From the NCBI GenBank assembly GCA_035533075.1, contig DATLUO010000167.1:1-41293 (forward strand): a DNA stretch of 41,293 nt. Direction: 5' to 3'. A model generated the notes under the pieces. It made no database searches. It was not told where the DNA came from and was given only the letters and a program-made list of their open reading frames with translations. The position numbers were made by a program, and so were the translations under genes. This stretch comes from Pirellulales bacterium (lineage in GTDB: Bacteria; Planctomycetota; Planctomycetia; Pirellulales; JAICIG01). Positions 22,101 to 28,264 of this stretch are shown here, in pieces (within the stretch, counting starts at the first letter, position 1; each line of letters opens with the position of its first letter).

Positions 22101-23839
22101 CCGGCCGTCGCGCTGGCCGGTGCGCTCACCGTCAATGTCGTCGCCGAGGCGGCGGCGACGGCGACGGTGCCGCTGGTACCGTTGATCGAGCCGGTGACGG
22201 TGTCGGTCGCGGTCACCGTCTGGTTCCCGGCGGTTTTCAGGGTCACGCTGAAGGTTTTGCTGCCGTTGTCGCCGGCCACGAACGTGTAGTCGGCTGGCAG
22301 CACGGCCTGGCCGTCGCTGCTCGTGAAGTGGACCGTACCGGTATAGCCGGCGTTGGTGTTGCCGTAGGCGTCTTTGGCCGCGACGGTAACGTTGAAGCTG
22401 GTGCCGGCCGTGGCGTTTGCCGGGGCGCTGACCGAAAGGTTCGTCACGGCCCCCGGCGAGGTGACGATCGTGCCACTCGTGCCGCTGATGCTGCCGGTGA
22501 CCGTGTCGGTGGCGGTGACCGTCTGGTTGCCGGAGGTCTTTAGCGTGACGGTGAAACTATGGACGCCGTTGTCGCCGCTCACATACGTGTAATTGCTCGG
22601 CAACACGGCCTGGCCGTCGGTACTTGTGAAGTGGACGGTGCCGGTATAGCCCGTCGCCGTGTCGCCAGACGCGTCTTCGGCCGTGACCGTCACATTGAAC
22701 GACGTGCCCGCCGTCGCGCTGGCCGGCGCGCTGACGACGTACTTCGAGGCCACGACGGCTGTCGCGATCGAGCTGGAAGTGCCGGTGACGGTGCTGTCAT
22801 AGACATCGCTGGCGGTCACGGTCTGGTTGCCGACGGTTTTCAGCGTGACGCTAAAGGTGTGTACGCCGGCATCGGCGGTCGTGAAGGTGTAGTTGCCGGG
22901 CAGCACCGCGGCGCCGTCGGAGCTGGTGAAATGCACGGTGCCTGTATAACCGGCGTCGGTCGAGCTCGAGGCCGTTTCGGCGGTGACCGTAACATTAAAC
23001 GCGGTGCCGACCGCGGCGTTGGCTGGCACGGAACTGAACACGAGATGCGTCGTCGGGTCGGCCCGATAGGTGGCGATACCCGCGGCGTATGGAGCTGACC
23101 AGTTTAATGTGCCGTTGGCGTTGTAGCCACCAGTCGAGGAAACAATCTCAAATTCCGGCTCGATGGTTACGTCGCCCGAACCGTTCGAAGTACTGACGCC
23201 TGCGGCTCCGTACCATCCGCTGCCCGCCGAAAACGAATCGCTGGTCGTACCGGTTTTTCCAACGGCGCCTTGCAGCAACTCGCTGGCTTGTGATGTCGTG
23301 GACGTGCTGCCGGAGGAGGGATTCGAGCTACTCCCCGTATTCGTGCTTGTCTTGTCTAGCGCCGTGGGGGCCAGCAAACCATCAAATTCGCCGGCCACCA
23401 ACGCCTTGGCGGTCGTGGTGCTGGGAAACGAAACGGTGATCGTGCCACCGACCGGGATCTCCGCCACGCCGTTCGACGAAAAGATCAGTGTCCGGACATT
23501 TCCGGAGTTGTCGACGTCGACGTCCTTGGTGTACGCATTGCCGGCGCTGTCGGAGGCGGTCACGGTGCCACTGACGCCGGACATGGCCATGAGGATGAAC
23601 ACGCTGTGGCCCGCCCCCACCGCGGTGCTCACGGTCATGGACAGGCTGGTTTGCCCCGACTGCCACTGTGTGACAGACCCGATTTCTTGAATGCCGGTGA
23701 TGGCCTTCAGCATCCGGCGATCTTCGAGCCACTCGAAGCCGAGGTTGTTCTTCTTGCGCCGCGCGCGGCGCGGCGCAGCCTTGCGCTTCTCGCGCGAGGC
23801 TGGACTGAACCAGCGTTCCCAGAACGTGGAAAACAACAT
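10139..23839 (-). CDS. giant repetitive surface protein: ~40 Ig-like repeats, PKD-like, DUF4214
   Basis: About 4,566 aa from ATG 23839; a GTG at 23881 would add 14. The basic N-terminus (MLFSTFWERWFSPASREKRK) leads to FEWLEDRRML, resembling the LEPR-XLL motif of planctomycete secreted proteins. A Ser/Gly/Thr-rich N-terminal domain runs to about residue 275 (GTG numbering). It is followed by about 40 tandem repeats of roughly 95-100 aa to about residue 4264, each with patterns like ATAGTAFNVTVTALDAYGNT, GTVHFTSSDGAAVLP, TFSVTLKTAGNQTVTATDTV and ITGTSG. These look like invasin/Big-type Ig folds. A PKD-like domain follows (AEIDWGDGTTTTG, about 4264-4360), then DUF4214 repeats to the C-terminus (LISALYYDLLGRDVDAG, LFRDALGRDIDAAALSWF). 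The likely role is an extracellular or surface adhesin/stalk; cysteines are almost absent. Family naming of the repeats is by pattern only. Confidence 0.92.
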   Translation of the reverse strand: MLFSTFWERWFSPASREKRKAAPRRARRKKNNLGFEWLEDRRMLKAITGIQEIGSVTQWQSGQTSLSMTVSTAVGAGHSVFILMAMSGVSGTVTASDSAGNAYTKDVDVDNSGNVRTLIFSSNGVAEIPVGGTITVSFPSTTTAKALVAGEFDGLLAPTALDKTSTNTGSSSNPSSGSTSTTSQASELLQGAVGKTGTTSDSFSAGSGWYGAAGVSTSNGSGDVTIEPEFEIVSSTGGYNANGTLNWSAPYAAGIATYRADPTTHLVFSSVPANAAVGTAFNVTVTAETASSSTDAGYTGTVHFTSSDGAAVLPGNYTFTTADAGVHTFSVTLKTVGNQTVTASDVYDSTVTGTSSSIATAVVASKYVVSAPASATAGTSFNVTVTAEDASGDTATGYTGTVHFTSTDGQAVLPSNYTYVSGDNGVHSFTVTLKTSGNQTVTATDTVTGSISGTSGTIVTSPGAVTNLSVSAPANATAGTSFNVTVAAKDAYGNTNAGYTGTVHFTSSDGQAVLPADYTFVAGDNGSKTFSVTLKTAGNQTVTATDTVTGSINGTSGTVAVAAASATTLTVSAPASATAGTAFNVTVTAYDAYGNVATGYSGTVHFTGTDGQAVFPGDYTFVSGDAGTKTVSVTLKTAGNRTVTATDTVTGSITGTSGAVSVSTASISKFAVSAPATAAAGTAFNNLTVTAQDAYGNTIADYLGTVTFTSSDGAAVLPGNYTFSGGNAGTQTFSVTLKTAGNQTITATDTVTGTITGTSGNVTVSAAAATTLSVTAGASQTAGTSFNVTVTARDAYGNTATGYTGTVQLTSTDGAAVLPSNYTYVGGDAGAHVFSMTLKTAGDQTVTATDTVTGTITGTTGAIAVSAASATTLSVSAPAAATAGASFNVTVTAKDAYGNMATAYTGTVTFTSTDGQAVLPGNYTFVGGDAGAHVFSVTLKTSGNKTVTATDTVTGTITGTSGSVAVAAASATHLSVTAPASATAGTSFNVTVTALDAYGNTATAYVGTVHFTSTDGAATLPGDYTFGAGNAGVDTFSVTLKTSGNQTVTATDTVTGTISGTSGDVNVSAASATTLTVIAGASQTAGTSFNVTITAKDIYGNTATGYTGTVQLTSTDGAAVLPSNYTFVGGDAGVHTLSVTLKTAGNQTVTATDTVTVTITGTTGAIALSAASATTLSVSVPAAATAGTSFDVTVTAKDAYGNLATGYTGTVTFTSTDGQAVLPGNYTFVGGDASAHVFSVTLKTSGNKTVTATDTVTGTITGTSGSVAVAAASATHLSVTAPASATAGTSFNVTVTALDAYGNTATAYVGTVHFTSTDGAAILPGDYTFGAGNAGVDTFSVTLKTSGNQTVTATDTVTGTITGTSGAIATDAAAATHFTVVAPATATAGTAFNFTVTALDQFGNTATGYTGTVAFASTDAAAALPGNYVFVAGDAGVKTFSATLKTSGSQTIAATDTLTGSITGTSASVVTGNAAATHLEVGTPSGATAGVPFSVTITALDAYGNTAVDYAGTVHFTSSDPSAVLPADSTLTNGVGTFSVTLKKSGTQTITATDTVTGSIAGTSGGILTVTSATHLGVSAPANVTAGTPFTVTITALDQYGNTAASYTGEIHFTSTDGSAVLPADYTFSAGNAGVATFSVTLKTAGNQTIAATDTVTGSITGNSGTIAAAAATATHFTVSAPATATAGSAFDVTVTAFDAYGNTAAGYTGTVHFTSSDGQAALPANYTFVAGDAGVHLFSVTLKTAGNQTVTATDTVTATIAGTSGSVAVAAAAATHIAVSGPAAATAGNAFNITATALDGYGNTVTAYAGTAHFTSSDGSAVLPANSTLTSGVGTFGVTLKTAGNQTVTATDTTTGTIDGTSGAIAVAPSAATHFAVGASATATAGSAFNVTVTALDASGNVATGYVGTVQFTSSDGAAVLPANYTFSTANAGVATFSMMLKTAGNQTVTATDTATGSITGNSAAIVTSPAGASHFTVSAPANATAGTAFNVTVTAFDPYGNTATGYTGTVTLTSGDAQAVLPANYTFVPGDAGAHTFNVTLKTSGNQTVTATDTSTGSIAGTSGTIATSAALAAHFTVSAPTTATAGTAFNVTVTALDQFGNTATGYGGTVHFTSSDAAAALPANGTLSSGVGTFSVTLKTSGSQTITATDTVSGSIAGSSNTIATAAAAATHISVSAPANATAGTAFNITVTALDQYGNVATGYAGTVHFTSTDAAATLPADYSFGSGNAGVETLSVTLKTAGNFTVSATDTVTGSIAGASGTIATVAGTATHFSLTAPASTTAGSSFDITVTALDAYGNTATAYAGTVQFSSSDGAATLPANSTLTNGAGTFSVTLLTSGSQTVTATDTVTGSITGSTAAITTSAAAATHLSVSAPVSAAAGLAFDVTVAARDAYGNVATGYAGTVDFTSNDGQAVLPADSTLVNGVQTFVVTLKTLGNRTLTATDTVTGSITGTSGTIDTVGAPATHFSVVAPVSTFAGAAFTVTVTALDPYGNVDSHYVGTVHFTSSDGSAVLPGDYTFLAANAGTHTFSVTLTTAGNQTVTATDTVSGAITGTSGTIATAPASNTHFVFSAPANSTAGTAFNITVTVEDQYNNTVTGYSGTLHFTSSDTAAVLPADSGLTNGVGTFSVTLETAGSQTITAVDTSDNSINGTTSTIATVAAPASQFVFTSPSTATAGTSFNVTLTSEDAYGNIDTNYLGTVHFASSDGAAVLPGNYTFAGANMGVATFSMTLETAGNQTLTATDTVTSSITGTSGTVADAAAAATHLSVSAPVNATAGTAFSITVTALDQFGNTATGYTGTVHFTSSDGQAVLPANYTLTSGDAGTKAFSATLKTSGNQTLTATDSVTGSIDGTSGAVSTSPAAATHYTFSSPTSATAGAAFNITVTARDAYGNTATGYTGTVHFTSSDAAGALPADSTLTAGVGTFSVALKTAGDQTVTATDTVTGSITGTTGTIATVAGAATHYTVTAPANATAGVAFSVTVAALDQYGNTATGYSGTVHLSSGDGAAVLPANSALTNGVGTFSVTLKTAGDQTVTATDVVNNLIVGTSGPIANAAAAATQLSVSAPANATAGSAFNITVTAVDAYGNTATSYSGTVHFTSSDPGAPGLPGNSTLTNGTGTFSVTLKTAGSRTVAATDTVSGSISGVSGPIAVAPALATHFTVSGPATAASGLSFNLTVTALDNYGNVAAGYTGTVHFTSTDGAAALPADYTFSGANAGVGTFSVTLKTAGNQTVTATDTVTGSIAGTTGSIGTTAATATHFSVSAPASATAGSAFNITVTALDPYNNTATAYAGSIEFTSSDGAALLPANSALTSGTGTFSITLRTKGNQTVSVSDTVSGSITGTSGTITTTAATATHFSVSSSATATAGSAFNVTITALDAFGNTDASYAGTVHFTSSDGAAVLPGNTTLTNGAGTFSVTLKTAGNQTITAADTITGSIAGTSGAIAVSAAAATHLAIAAPANVTASNTFSVTVTALDAYGNTATGYTGTVHFTSSDTAALLPSDYTFGSGNAGTATFSVTLKMAGNQTLTATDTVTGSIAGGSGAIDVAAAAATHFTITAPANATAGMSFNITVTAIDAFGNVATGYAGTIHFTSSDGQAVLPANSTLSGGTGSFSVTLKTSGNQTITATDTVSGSTNGTSSAVATTAATASSLTVTAPASATAGVAFNMTVTARDQYGNVATGYAGTVAFTSTDADAVLPATSTLTAGTGVFSVTFKTAGNQTVTATDTVTPSIAGTSGTVATRAAAATHYTVSAPATATAGSPISVTVTALDQYGNIATAYLGTVEFTSSDADALLPANSSLNSGVGTFSVTLNSAGNQTVTATDAVSGSVTGTSGAVDVTAAAATHFTVTAPANATAGSAFNVTVTALDAYGNTATGYAGTVHITSGDGAALLPANNTLTNGMGTFGVTLKTAGNQTVTATDTVAGTITGTSGPIDTSAAAATYFTVTAPTNATAGSAFNVSVTALDAYGNTATGYAGTVHITSSDGAAALPANGTLTGGLGTFNVTLKTAGNQTVSATDTVSGSIAGTSGIIATAAAAATHFAISAPASVTAGSAFNITVTALDAFGNTAGGYVGAVHFTSTAAGILPNDYTFAGTNAGVGVFSVTLDTVGSQTLSIADTVSGSINGASGIVSVQAAQTHFIVSSSTVTRSGAALSVTVQAVDQNGNSIGNYSGTVHFTSSDPAAVLSDATIDGGVGTFTVVLKTVGQQTVTATDINDAAIGGVSGTIDVVAATVVVNGSSATGYEGASIDHAVLAGFSYGNNSLPAGSFAAEIDWGDGTTTTGTVVATGNGYQVTGSHGYSRLGNYAVTVTASVAGAVIGQVNDTAHIYAPLLPDGTRGTAEQRLISALYYDLLGRDVDAGAVAYWTNALVQGMSVAQLVQSLENSYEYRAIEVNEVFQRYLHRGADAGGLNYGILFLESGGTVEQLAAILIGSNEYVQGRSGGKNATFLENLFRDALGRDIDAAALSWFLELMATGATPTQIAATILSGGEYHADVIESDFSKLLGRAADSGALAAFGSAMNNGMTDEQLILMIAGQPAGSEYYSRATA
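19728..21545 (-). repeat. 909-bp three-repeat duplication inside the giant gene
   Basis: Repeats 6-8 (about 20637-21545) and 9-11 (about 19728-20636) match as blocks of three at an offset of 909 bp (303 codons). The stretch near 19921-20160 and the one 909 bp higher differ at only a handful of bases, while neighbouring single repeats are far more diverged. This shows a recent in-frame block duplication. Confidence 0.85.
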
Positions 23840-23881
23840 TACAGCAGTATCAAAGGCATGCCGTGCCCGGTCGGCCCGCAC

Positions 23882-24301
23882 AAAATGGATTCACGCTGCC
23901 CGAATCCGCTTCGCACCACCGAGCACGATATTTTAAGGTGGGGTAGCTACGCAAAAGTTATCGACCGCCCCAGTGGCGGTTCGCAACCACGCCGAAGCTT
24001 TTTCGGGTCGGCCCGACTTTATGAAGAACGCGGCCTGTGCCGAAAGCCGGGTTGAAGCCGGCGGACGGGGTTTTGTCGCCCTGCAAGACCGTGGAGGATA
24101 GCCTTGTGGGTTGCCCGTAGGGTGGGACCAGCGAGCTTGCGAGCGCCGGCCCACCGTAATCGACGGCGCCATCGCGGTGGGCCGGCGCTCGCAAGCTCGC
24201 TACGGCCAATTCGTGGCGGTCTTGATCCCGCACTCAACTTCGCGGCCTTTCATAGCCGATCTGACCGATAGGGAAAAGTTTGCCTATCGAGCAGCACCTG
24301 A
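23882..24301. other. 420-bp gene-free region with an inverted pair of palindromic repeats
   Basis: Divergent spacer between the giant gene and the kinase gene. It holds two copies of the dispersed palindrome in opposite orientation (24116-24157 and 24174-24206) separated by about 16 bp, so they can form a long hairpin. Short open frames here, one of which reads through the repeat, look like chance frames. No RNA gene was recognised; promoters for both neighbours must lie here but none is clear. Confidence 0.7.
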
Positions 24302-25195
24302 ATGCCAGCGACCGCGATCAAGCCGGCCTCCGCGATTGCTCCGCCGACGGAAACCGCGGCGCGCATTGGCCAGTGGCAACTCGTGCGAATGATTGGCGAG
24401 GGGCAGCTCTGCCGCGTCTATGCGGCCCGGCCGGTTTCGCAGGCCGCCGAGCGGGCCGCGGTCTATGCCCTCAAGGTGCTTTCCGATCGCTGGTCGGAAG
24501 ATTCGGCGGCGATCGAAGTCTTGCGGCGCGAAGCGATCGTGGGCCGCACGCTCTCGCATCCCCATCTGGTGTCGGTGCTGTCGGCGCACGTGGCCGCGCC
24601 GCCGTATTTTCTGGTGATGCCGCTTTTGGAAGGCCTCGCGCTCTCGCAACGCCTGGCCGGCGGCGACCGCCTGAGCTTGCCGATGGCCCTTTGGATTGCC
24701 CGGCAGACGGCCGAAGCGCTCGACGCTCTGCACCAGGCCGGCTGGATGCACGCCGACGTCAAGCCGAGCAACCTGTTCCTTTCGCCCGACGGCCATGTGA
24801 CGCTGCTCGATCTCGGCTTCGCTCGCCGGCCCGATGACACGACGAGCATCATCAATCGTTGCGTAACGGGCACGATGCACTACATCGCGCCGGAAATGAT
24901 CACCTCGGCCTTGCGTCCGGACATTCGCAGCGACCTTTACAGCCTGGGAGCGACGCTCTACGAGCTGCTCACCGGACGGCCGCCCTTCGTCGCCCGCAGC
25001 TTGGAGCAGCTCGCCGACCTGCACCGGCAGGGCGAGCCGGAGCCGTTGCGGATGCTGACGCCGACCGTGCCCGCCACAGTGGCCCGCTTCGTGCATCAGA
25101 TGCTGTCGAAGCAGCCGTTACGCCGCCCGCAGACGCCCACCGAGGTGATCGACCGGCTCGTGACGCTGGAAATCGAGACCTTCAATTTGCGGTAG
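24302..25195 (+). CDS. soluble Ser/Thr protein kinase (Hanks type)
   Basis: 297-aa kinase without any TM helix or sensor domain, so it is probably cytoplasmic. Kinase core from about residue 24: glycine loop IGEGQLCRVY (31-40), ATP lysine in YALKVL (K58), probable helix-C glutamate E76. The catalytic loop is HADVKPSN (149-156) with catalytic D151 and K153, the metal site is DLG (169-171) and the activation segment ends GTMHYIAPE (to 197). The usual HRD arginine is alanine and DFG is DLG, but all catalytic residues are present, so it is probably active and regulated unlike RD kinases. Planctomycetes carry many such kinases, usually with long C-terminal extensions; this one is only a catalytic domain. 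A 13-bp tandem duplication covers its stop codon. Confidence 0.93.
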   Translation: MPATAIKPASAIAPPTETAARIGQWQLVRMIGEGQLCRVYAARPVSQAAERAAVYALKVLSDRWSEDSAAIEVLRREAIVGRTLSHPHLVSVLSAHVAAPPYFLVMPLLEGLALSQRLAGGDRLSLPMALWIARQTAEALDALHQAGWMHADVKPSNLFLSPDGHVTLLDLGFARRPDDTTSIINRCVTGTMHYIAPEMITSALRPDIRSDLYSLGATLYELLTGRPPFVARSLEQLADLHRQGEPEPLRMLTPTVPATVARFVHQMLSKQPLRRPQTPTEVIDRLVTLEIETFNLR

Positions 25196-25216
25196 GGCCG
25201 GACGGTAGGGCCGGAC
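25191..25216. repeat. 13-bp tandem duplication over the kinase stop codon
   Basis: GGTAGGGCCGGAC occurs twice in a row (25191-25203, 25204-25216); the first copy includes the TAG stop of the kinase. Confidence 0.85.
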
Positions 25217-25243
25217 AGGGGCGGCCACGGCCGATCAAGCGAG

Positions 25244-26782
25244 CTATCCGAACGCGGCGCGCGTCCGCTCGACCAGCCGGTTGTCGGCCTCGCCCGATCC
25301 GCAAAGGCTGAACGCGCCCGCCGCCAGGTAGCGTCCGCGCCAGCCCGGCGAGATGTGGCCATAGTCTTCCAACAAAGCCGAGCTGAACTTGTAATCGTGC
25401 GGATCGTTGCCCTTGAAGAACACCAACAGCCGCGCGGCGTCGATGAACGCCTTGGCGTCTTCGTGGTCTTTCAAGTAGGCCAGGGTCTTTCGGGCGGCTG
25501 CCATGCGGTCGCCGCTGACATCGGCGAAAATCTCGCCCAGCGGATCGTTGGCGTCGGACACGGCAAGCGGCTCGATTTGTCGCAGATCAACCTCGGCCAC
25601 TTTGCCTCGGCCTTGCATCGCGCCACGAAACAGCGCCACGAACGCCGCGCCTTGCAATAGCAATATGCGTCGCGTGGCGTCATCCGGGTTGGCCTGGAAG
25701 GCATAGTGCAGCGCGTTGGCCGAGGTGACCGCGTGCAGCGAAACGATGCCCGGCTGCCGCGGCAACAACTCGCCCGATCCGACCAGCACGGCGTCCCAAA
25801 CCGATTGTGGCGCCACGCCGCGGTTGAGCATCTCGATCACCTGTTCGCAGGCCTCGTCGGGCGAACCGTTGTGCAGCGTGGTCAAAAGCTCGCCGGTGGC
25901 CTGGCCGTCGAGTTTGCCTTGTTGCCAGTCCGCGCGAAGCTTCTGCGACCGCTCGAGGTTTTCGCGGCCCGGCCGGTCGGCATCGAGATCGTTCTGGGCC
26001 GGGTTGCCGTCTTCGTGTTGCAACAGGGCGTAAGCCAGCGACCGCAGCACGGGTTCGGCGTACTGCCAGCCGATCGAATCGAGCGTGCGCCAGCTATTGG
26101 CGACGAAAATCGCCTTGTGGCCGATGGCCCGGAAATCGCGGCAGCCAAGGCGTGAAAACAACTCATAAACCTCAGCCGGCTTGGCGGTGCGCGCCAGTCC
26201 CGCGGCGGCGGCGTCGGCCTTGGCTTCGTCCCAATCGTTCATGGCCTCGATGAACATCGCCTTGGCCTTCGCGGCATCGGGCACGGCGCTTTCGTCGACG
26301 GGCCCCATGGTCCAGTCTTTCTTGCCGCGCTGTTCGTTTTCGCGGCGGTCTTGGGCCTGGGCGCTTTTGAAATAATCGAGAGCCCAGAAGATCGGCAGCC
26401 AACGGTGTTCCGGGGGTGACGAGAGGCTGGCCAGATGCGCCGAGTTGACGACCAGCACGGCATGGAACTTAAAGCCCACGCTGGGCCTCGGCTCGACGTT
26501 CCGCACGCCGGCCAGCAGCAGCGCGGCGAGCACCTCTTTGTAGCTCGTGCCGCCTCGAATGCGGCCGGCCAACTCTTCGAGCAACCGCTCGCGGGGCGTC
26601 TCTTCCAGCAGCCTCACCAGCGGCCCGATGTCGGGCGACAACGGCACCACGCTCGGCTCGGACTTGGCTTCTTCCGCCGAGACCGCCGGCAGCCGGGCGA
26701 GAAAGCCGAACTCGGAAAGCCCCGACAAAGCCCCGCCCGCCAACGCCGCTTCGATAAACCGCCTGCGCGATTGCTTCGACAT
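25244..26782 (-). CDS. Tat-signal protein of a conserved planctomycete family
   Basis: 512-aa protein exported by the twin-arginine route: MSKQSRRRFIEAALAGGAL has the SRRRFI twin-arginine motif and a hydrophobic stretch, followed by Ala-rich cleavage region (AVSAEEA). The mature part is mostly helical. Segments such as SVGFKFHAVLVVNSAHLASL, PEHRWLPIFWALDYF, IGHKAIFVANSWRTLDSIGW and EPVLRSLAYALLQHEDGNP match, as I remember, an uncharacterised family widespread in planctomycetes. The conserved His and Trp residues suggest ligand or metal binding, unproven. ATG 26782 has GGAGG 7 nt upstream, a perfect site; the frame continues upstream to 26887 without one. It lies 123 bp after the barstar gene, and its 5' end is duplicated twice upstream. 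Confidence 0.85.
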   Translation of the reverse strand: MSKQSRRRFIEAALAGGALSGLSEFGFLARLPAVSAEEAKSEPSVVPLSPDIGPLVRLLEETPRERLLEELAGRIRGGTSYKEVLAALLLAGVRNVEPRPSVGFKFHAVLVVNSAHLASLSSPPEHRWLPIFWALDYFKSAQAQDRRENEQRGKKDWTMGPVDESAVPDAAKAKAMFIEAMNDWDEAKADAAAAGLARTAKPAEVYELFSRLGCRDFRAIGHKAIFVANSWRTLDSIGWQYAEPVLRSLAYALLQHEDGNPAQNDLDADRPGRENLERSQKLRADWQQGKLDGQATGELLTTLHNGSPDEACEQVIEMLNRGVAPQSVWDAVLVGSGELLPRQPGIVSLHAVTSANALHYAFQANPDDATRRILLLQGAAFVALFRGAMQGRGKVAEVDLRQIEPLAVSDANDPLGEIFADVSGDRMAAARKTLAYLKDHEDAKAFIDAARLLVFFKGNDPHDYKFSSALLEDYGHISPGWRGRYLAAGAFSLCGSGEADNRLVERTRAAFG

Positions 26783-26864
26783 GACTGGTCCTCCAGATTG
26801 CTTAAGGGAGTGCGCTGCCCACGACGGTTCATTGTACGATCGGCCTCCATCGCGGGCGATAGAG
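26693..26864 (-). repeat. Tat-leader cassette, copy 1 (intact gene head)
   Basis: The promoter-side region, GGAGG ribosome site and Tat signal codons of the 512-aa gene. Shares the block GAGGACCAGTCATGTCGAAG (with small changes) and upstream bases ACAATGAACC-like through CGCCCGCGATGG-like sequence with copy 2. Confidence 0.8.
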
Positions 26865-26905
26865 CCATCAAACGTATCCCGGAACATCCGCCTTCTCCGA
26901 GGTAA

Positions 26906-27295
26906 TCATTGCTGCTGCACCATGGCCGAAACAACCTGGCGCGCGGCCTCCGGGAATACGACGATCAACGGATGATCGTCCGCGGGTTTCCAATCTTTGA
27001 TGCATTCTGAAAGGAGATCCAAGTAAACCCACAAGTCATCTGCGCCGAGTTGCGGCAATTCCGAGTGCAGAATGACCACGCGACGCTGCTTAATCCAAGA
27101 CAGGTCTCGAAGGCAGTCGAAAAGTGCGTCCCAGTTCTCACCGAAATAGTCGGGCAATCGCAATTCGTGGCGCAAGATACTGAACAACTTCGCGCGCGTA
27201 CGAATGCCTGAGCCGACGTGAGCGATCAGGTCATCGCCCACGTTCAACTGTAAAGGGCGACTGTCAAAGGATAACTCCGAGAGGACGGACTCCAT
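26906..27295 (-). CDS. barstar-family RNase inhibitor (immunity protein)
   Basis: 129-aa protein of the barstar family, which binds and blocks barnase-type RNases in the cytoplasm. The family signature is clear: FSILRHELRLPDYFGENWDA followed by LFDCLRDLSWIKQRRVVILH, matching the barstar helix-loop with its Tyr and Asp contact residues. Start ATG 27295 has AAGGAG 7 nt upstream. It begins 12 nt after the stop of the RNase gene, the usual toxin-then-immunity order, so it should protect the cell from that RNase. It is somewhat longer than B. amyloliquefaciens barstar (about 90 aa), like many family members. Confidence 0.92.
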   Translation of the reverse strand: MESVLSELSFDSRPLQLNVGDDLIAHVGSGIRTRAKLFSILRHELRLPDYFGENWDALFDCLRDLSWIKQRRVVILHSELPQLGADDLWVYLDLLSECIKDWKPADDHPLIVVFPEAARQVVSAMVQQQ

Positions 27296-27307
27296 TGTAA
27301 ATCTCCT

Positions 27308-27850
27308 TCATTTGACCCGCATGAATGTCTTGTAATGGTCACTCGTGCAATATACTTCCCCACCCTGCCCAACGACTACCCTTTGACCTCCGGGCCCGCT
27401 CGCGCCAGGTGTCAGATGTACATATTCTCGGTCATAGCCACGCGGTTGGCCTGGTAGCAGTCCTTCGCGATTGCCGAACACCGACCCGTCATTGCGATGC
27501 GGGAACTTTTCGCCCTTGGCGATCCGCTCCAGAGTGCCTTGCAACTCTGGATGTTCCGGCAATGAAAGGTCTATCGCCGGATTTGGCGTCTTCGCGTCGG
27601 CGGCCGGTTTCTTCTTGGGCGGTAGTTCCGACTTCTTGGGCGGCGGTTCCGACTGCTCCGGTGGAGGCGCTTCTTCACCTTTCGGCCGTGGTTTCCCCTT
27701 CAACTTTACGCGGCTCGCTCTTCGAAGCAGCTCGAAGAATGCGATCACGCCGACGATGGCGATGGCCCGCGCCAGATGCTCGGCGCCTTCGTCGATTTCC
27801 TTCTCGGTGCCGGCCGTGGAGATCACCACCAGAAAATTTCCGAGTTCCAA
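27308..27850 (-). CDS. barnase/RNase N1-T1-type toxin with short membrane-helix N-terminus
   Basis: Probable secreted RNase effector. The last about 75 residues form a microbial RNase (barnase-like) domain: FGNREGLLPGQPRGYDREYV, QRVVVGQGGEVYCTSDHYKTF. From the TTG at 27850, the likely catalytic triad is E142, R157 and H172; the R-to-H spacing of 15 equals barnase R87-H102. Aromatic positions usual in relatives are Asp (GYDREY) and Cys (VYCTS), which may lower activity. The N-terminal part has a hydrophobic helix (HLARAIAIVGVIAFFELLRR) and a Lys/Pro-rich linker. The frame stays open upstream and overlaps a broken Tat-leader copy, and no start has a good ribosome site, so the N-terminus is uncertain and may be truncated. 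The barstar gene follows 12 nt later. Confidence 0.8.
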   Translation of the reverse strand: MELGNFLVVISTAGTEKEIDEGAEHLARAIAIVGVIAFFELLRRASRVKLKGKPRPKGEEAPPPEQSEPPPKKSELPPKKKPAADAKTPNPAIDLSLPEHPELQGTLERIAKGEKFPHRNDGSVFGNREGLLPGQPRGYDREYVHLTPGASGPGGQRVVVGQGGEVYCTSDHYKTFMRVK

Positions 27851-28089
27851 GGAGAACGGCAGGATTGCCGTGCCGAGAGAACTCCAGTTAGGGCCAGCCC
27901 ACCGCAGTAATTATCACCCCTGGCAGCAGAAAGTTGCTCGAAATTCGCGTCGCGCCCCAAACAGTTCGGCGAGACATTTTCTGCGCCCCGGGCCGGCGGG
28001 CGGGCCAGAAAGCCGAATTCTGAAAGCTCCGACAAAGCTCCGCCCGCCAACGCCGCTTCGATAAAACGTCTGCGCGATTGCTTCGACAT
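27823..28089 (-). pseudogene. broken copy of the Tat-protein gene head (copy 2)
   Basis: Opens with a perfect GGAGG site and an ATG at 28089, encoding nearly the same Tat signal (SRRRFIEAALAGGALSELSE) as the 512-aa protein, but leaves that homology after about 30 residues. It continues with a tail shared with copy 3 (NYCGGLALTGVL) and stops at 27823, inside the RNase gene in another frame. 88 aa. Best read as a duplicated gene head; a coding role as an upstream leader peptide cannot be excluded. Confidence 0.7.
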
Positions 28090-28170
28090 GACTGGACCTC
28101 CAGTTTGCTTGAGGGAGTGCGCTGCGCCCGATGCTTTATTGTACGGCAGGCCTCCGCCGCAGGCGACGGA
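27879..28170 (-). repeat. Tat-leader cassette, copy 2
   Basis: 27998-28170 matches copy 1 (leader region, ribosome site and Tat codons); 27879-28095 matches copy 3, including the segment GGGCTGGCCCTAACTGGAGT that ends just before the next gene. Confidence 0.85.
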
Positions 28171-28264
28171 GCGACGATCCGGGCCGAGCCGCGTACAGGA
28201 ACACAGCCAACTTAATCGACAGTGGCCTGCGCCGGCTGGTGTTTGACGCCGAGCGCGGTACCGA

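Noticed and set aside
24019..24237. 72-aa minus-strand frame containing GARKLAGP
   Set aside because: It is a translation of the dispersed palindromic repeat; such frames appear wherever the repeat occurs.
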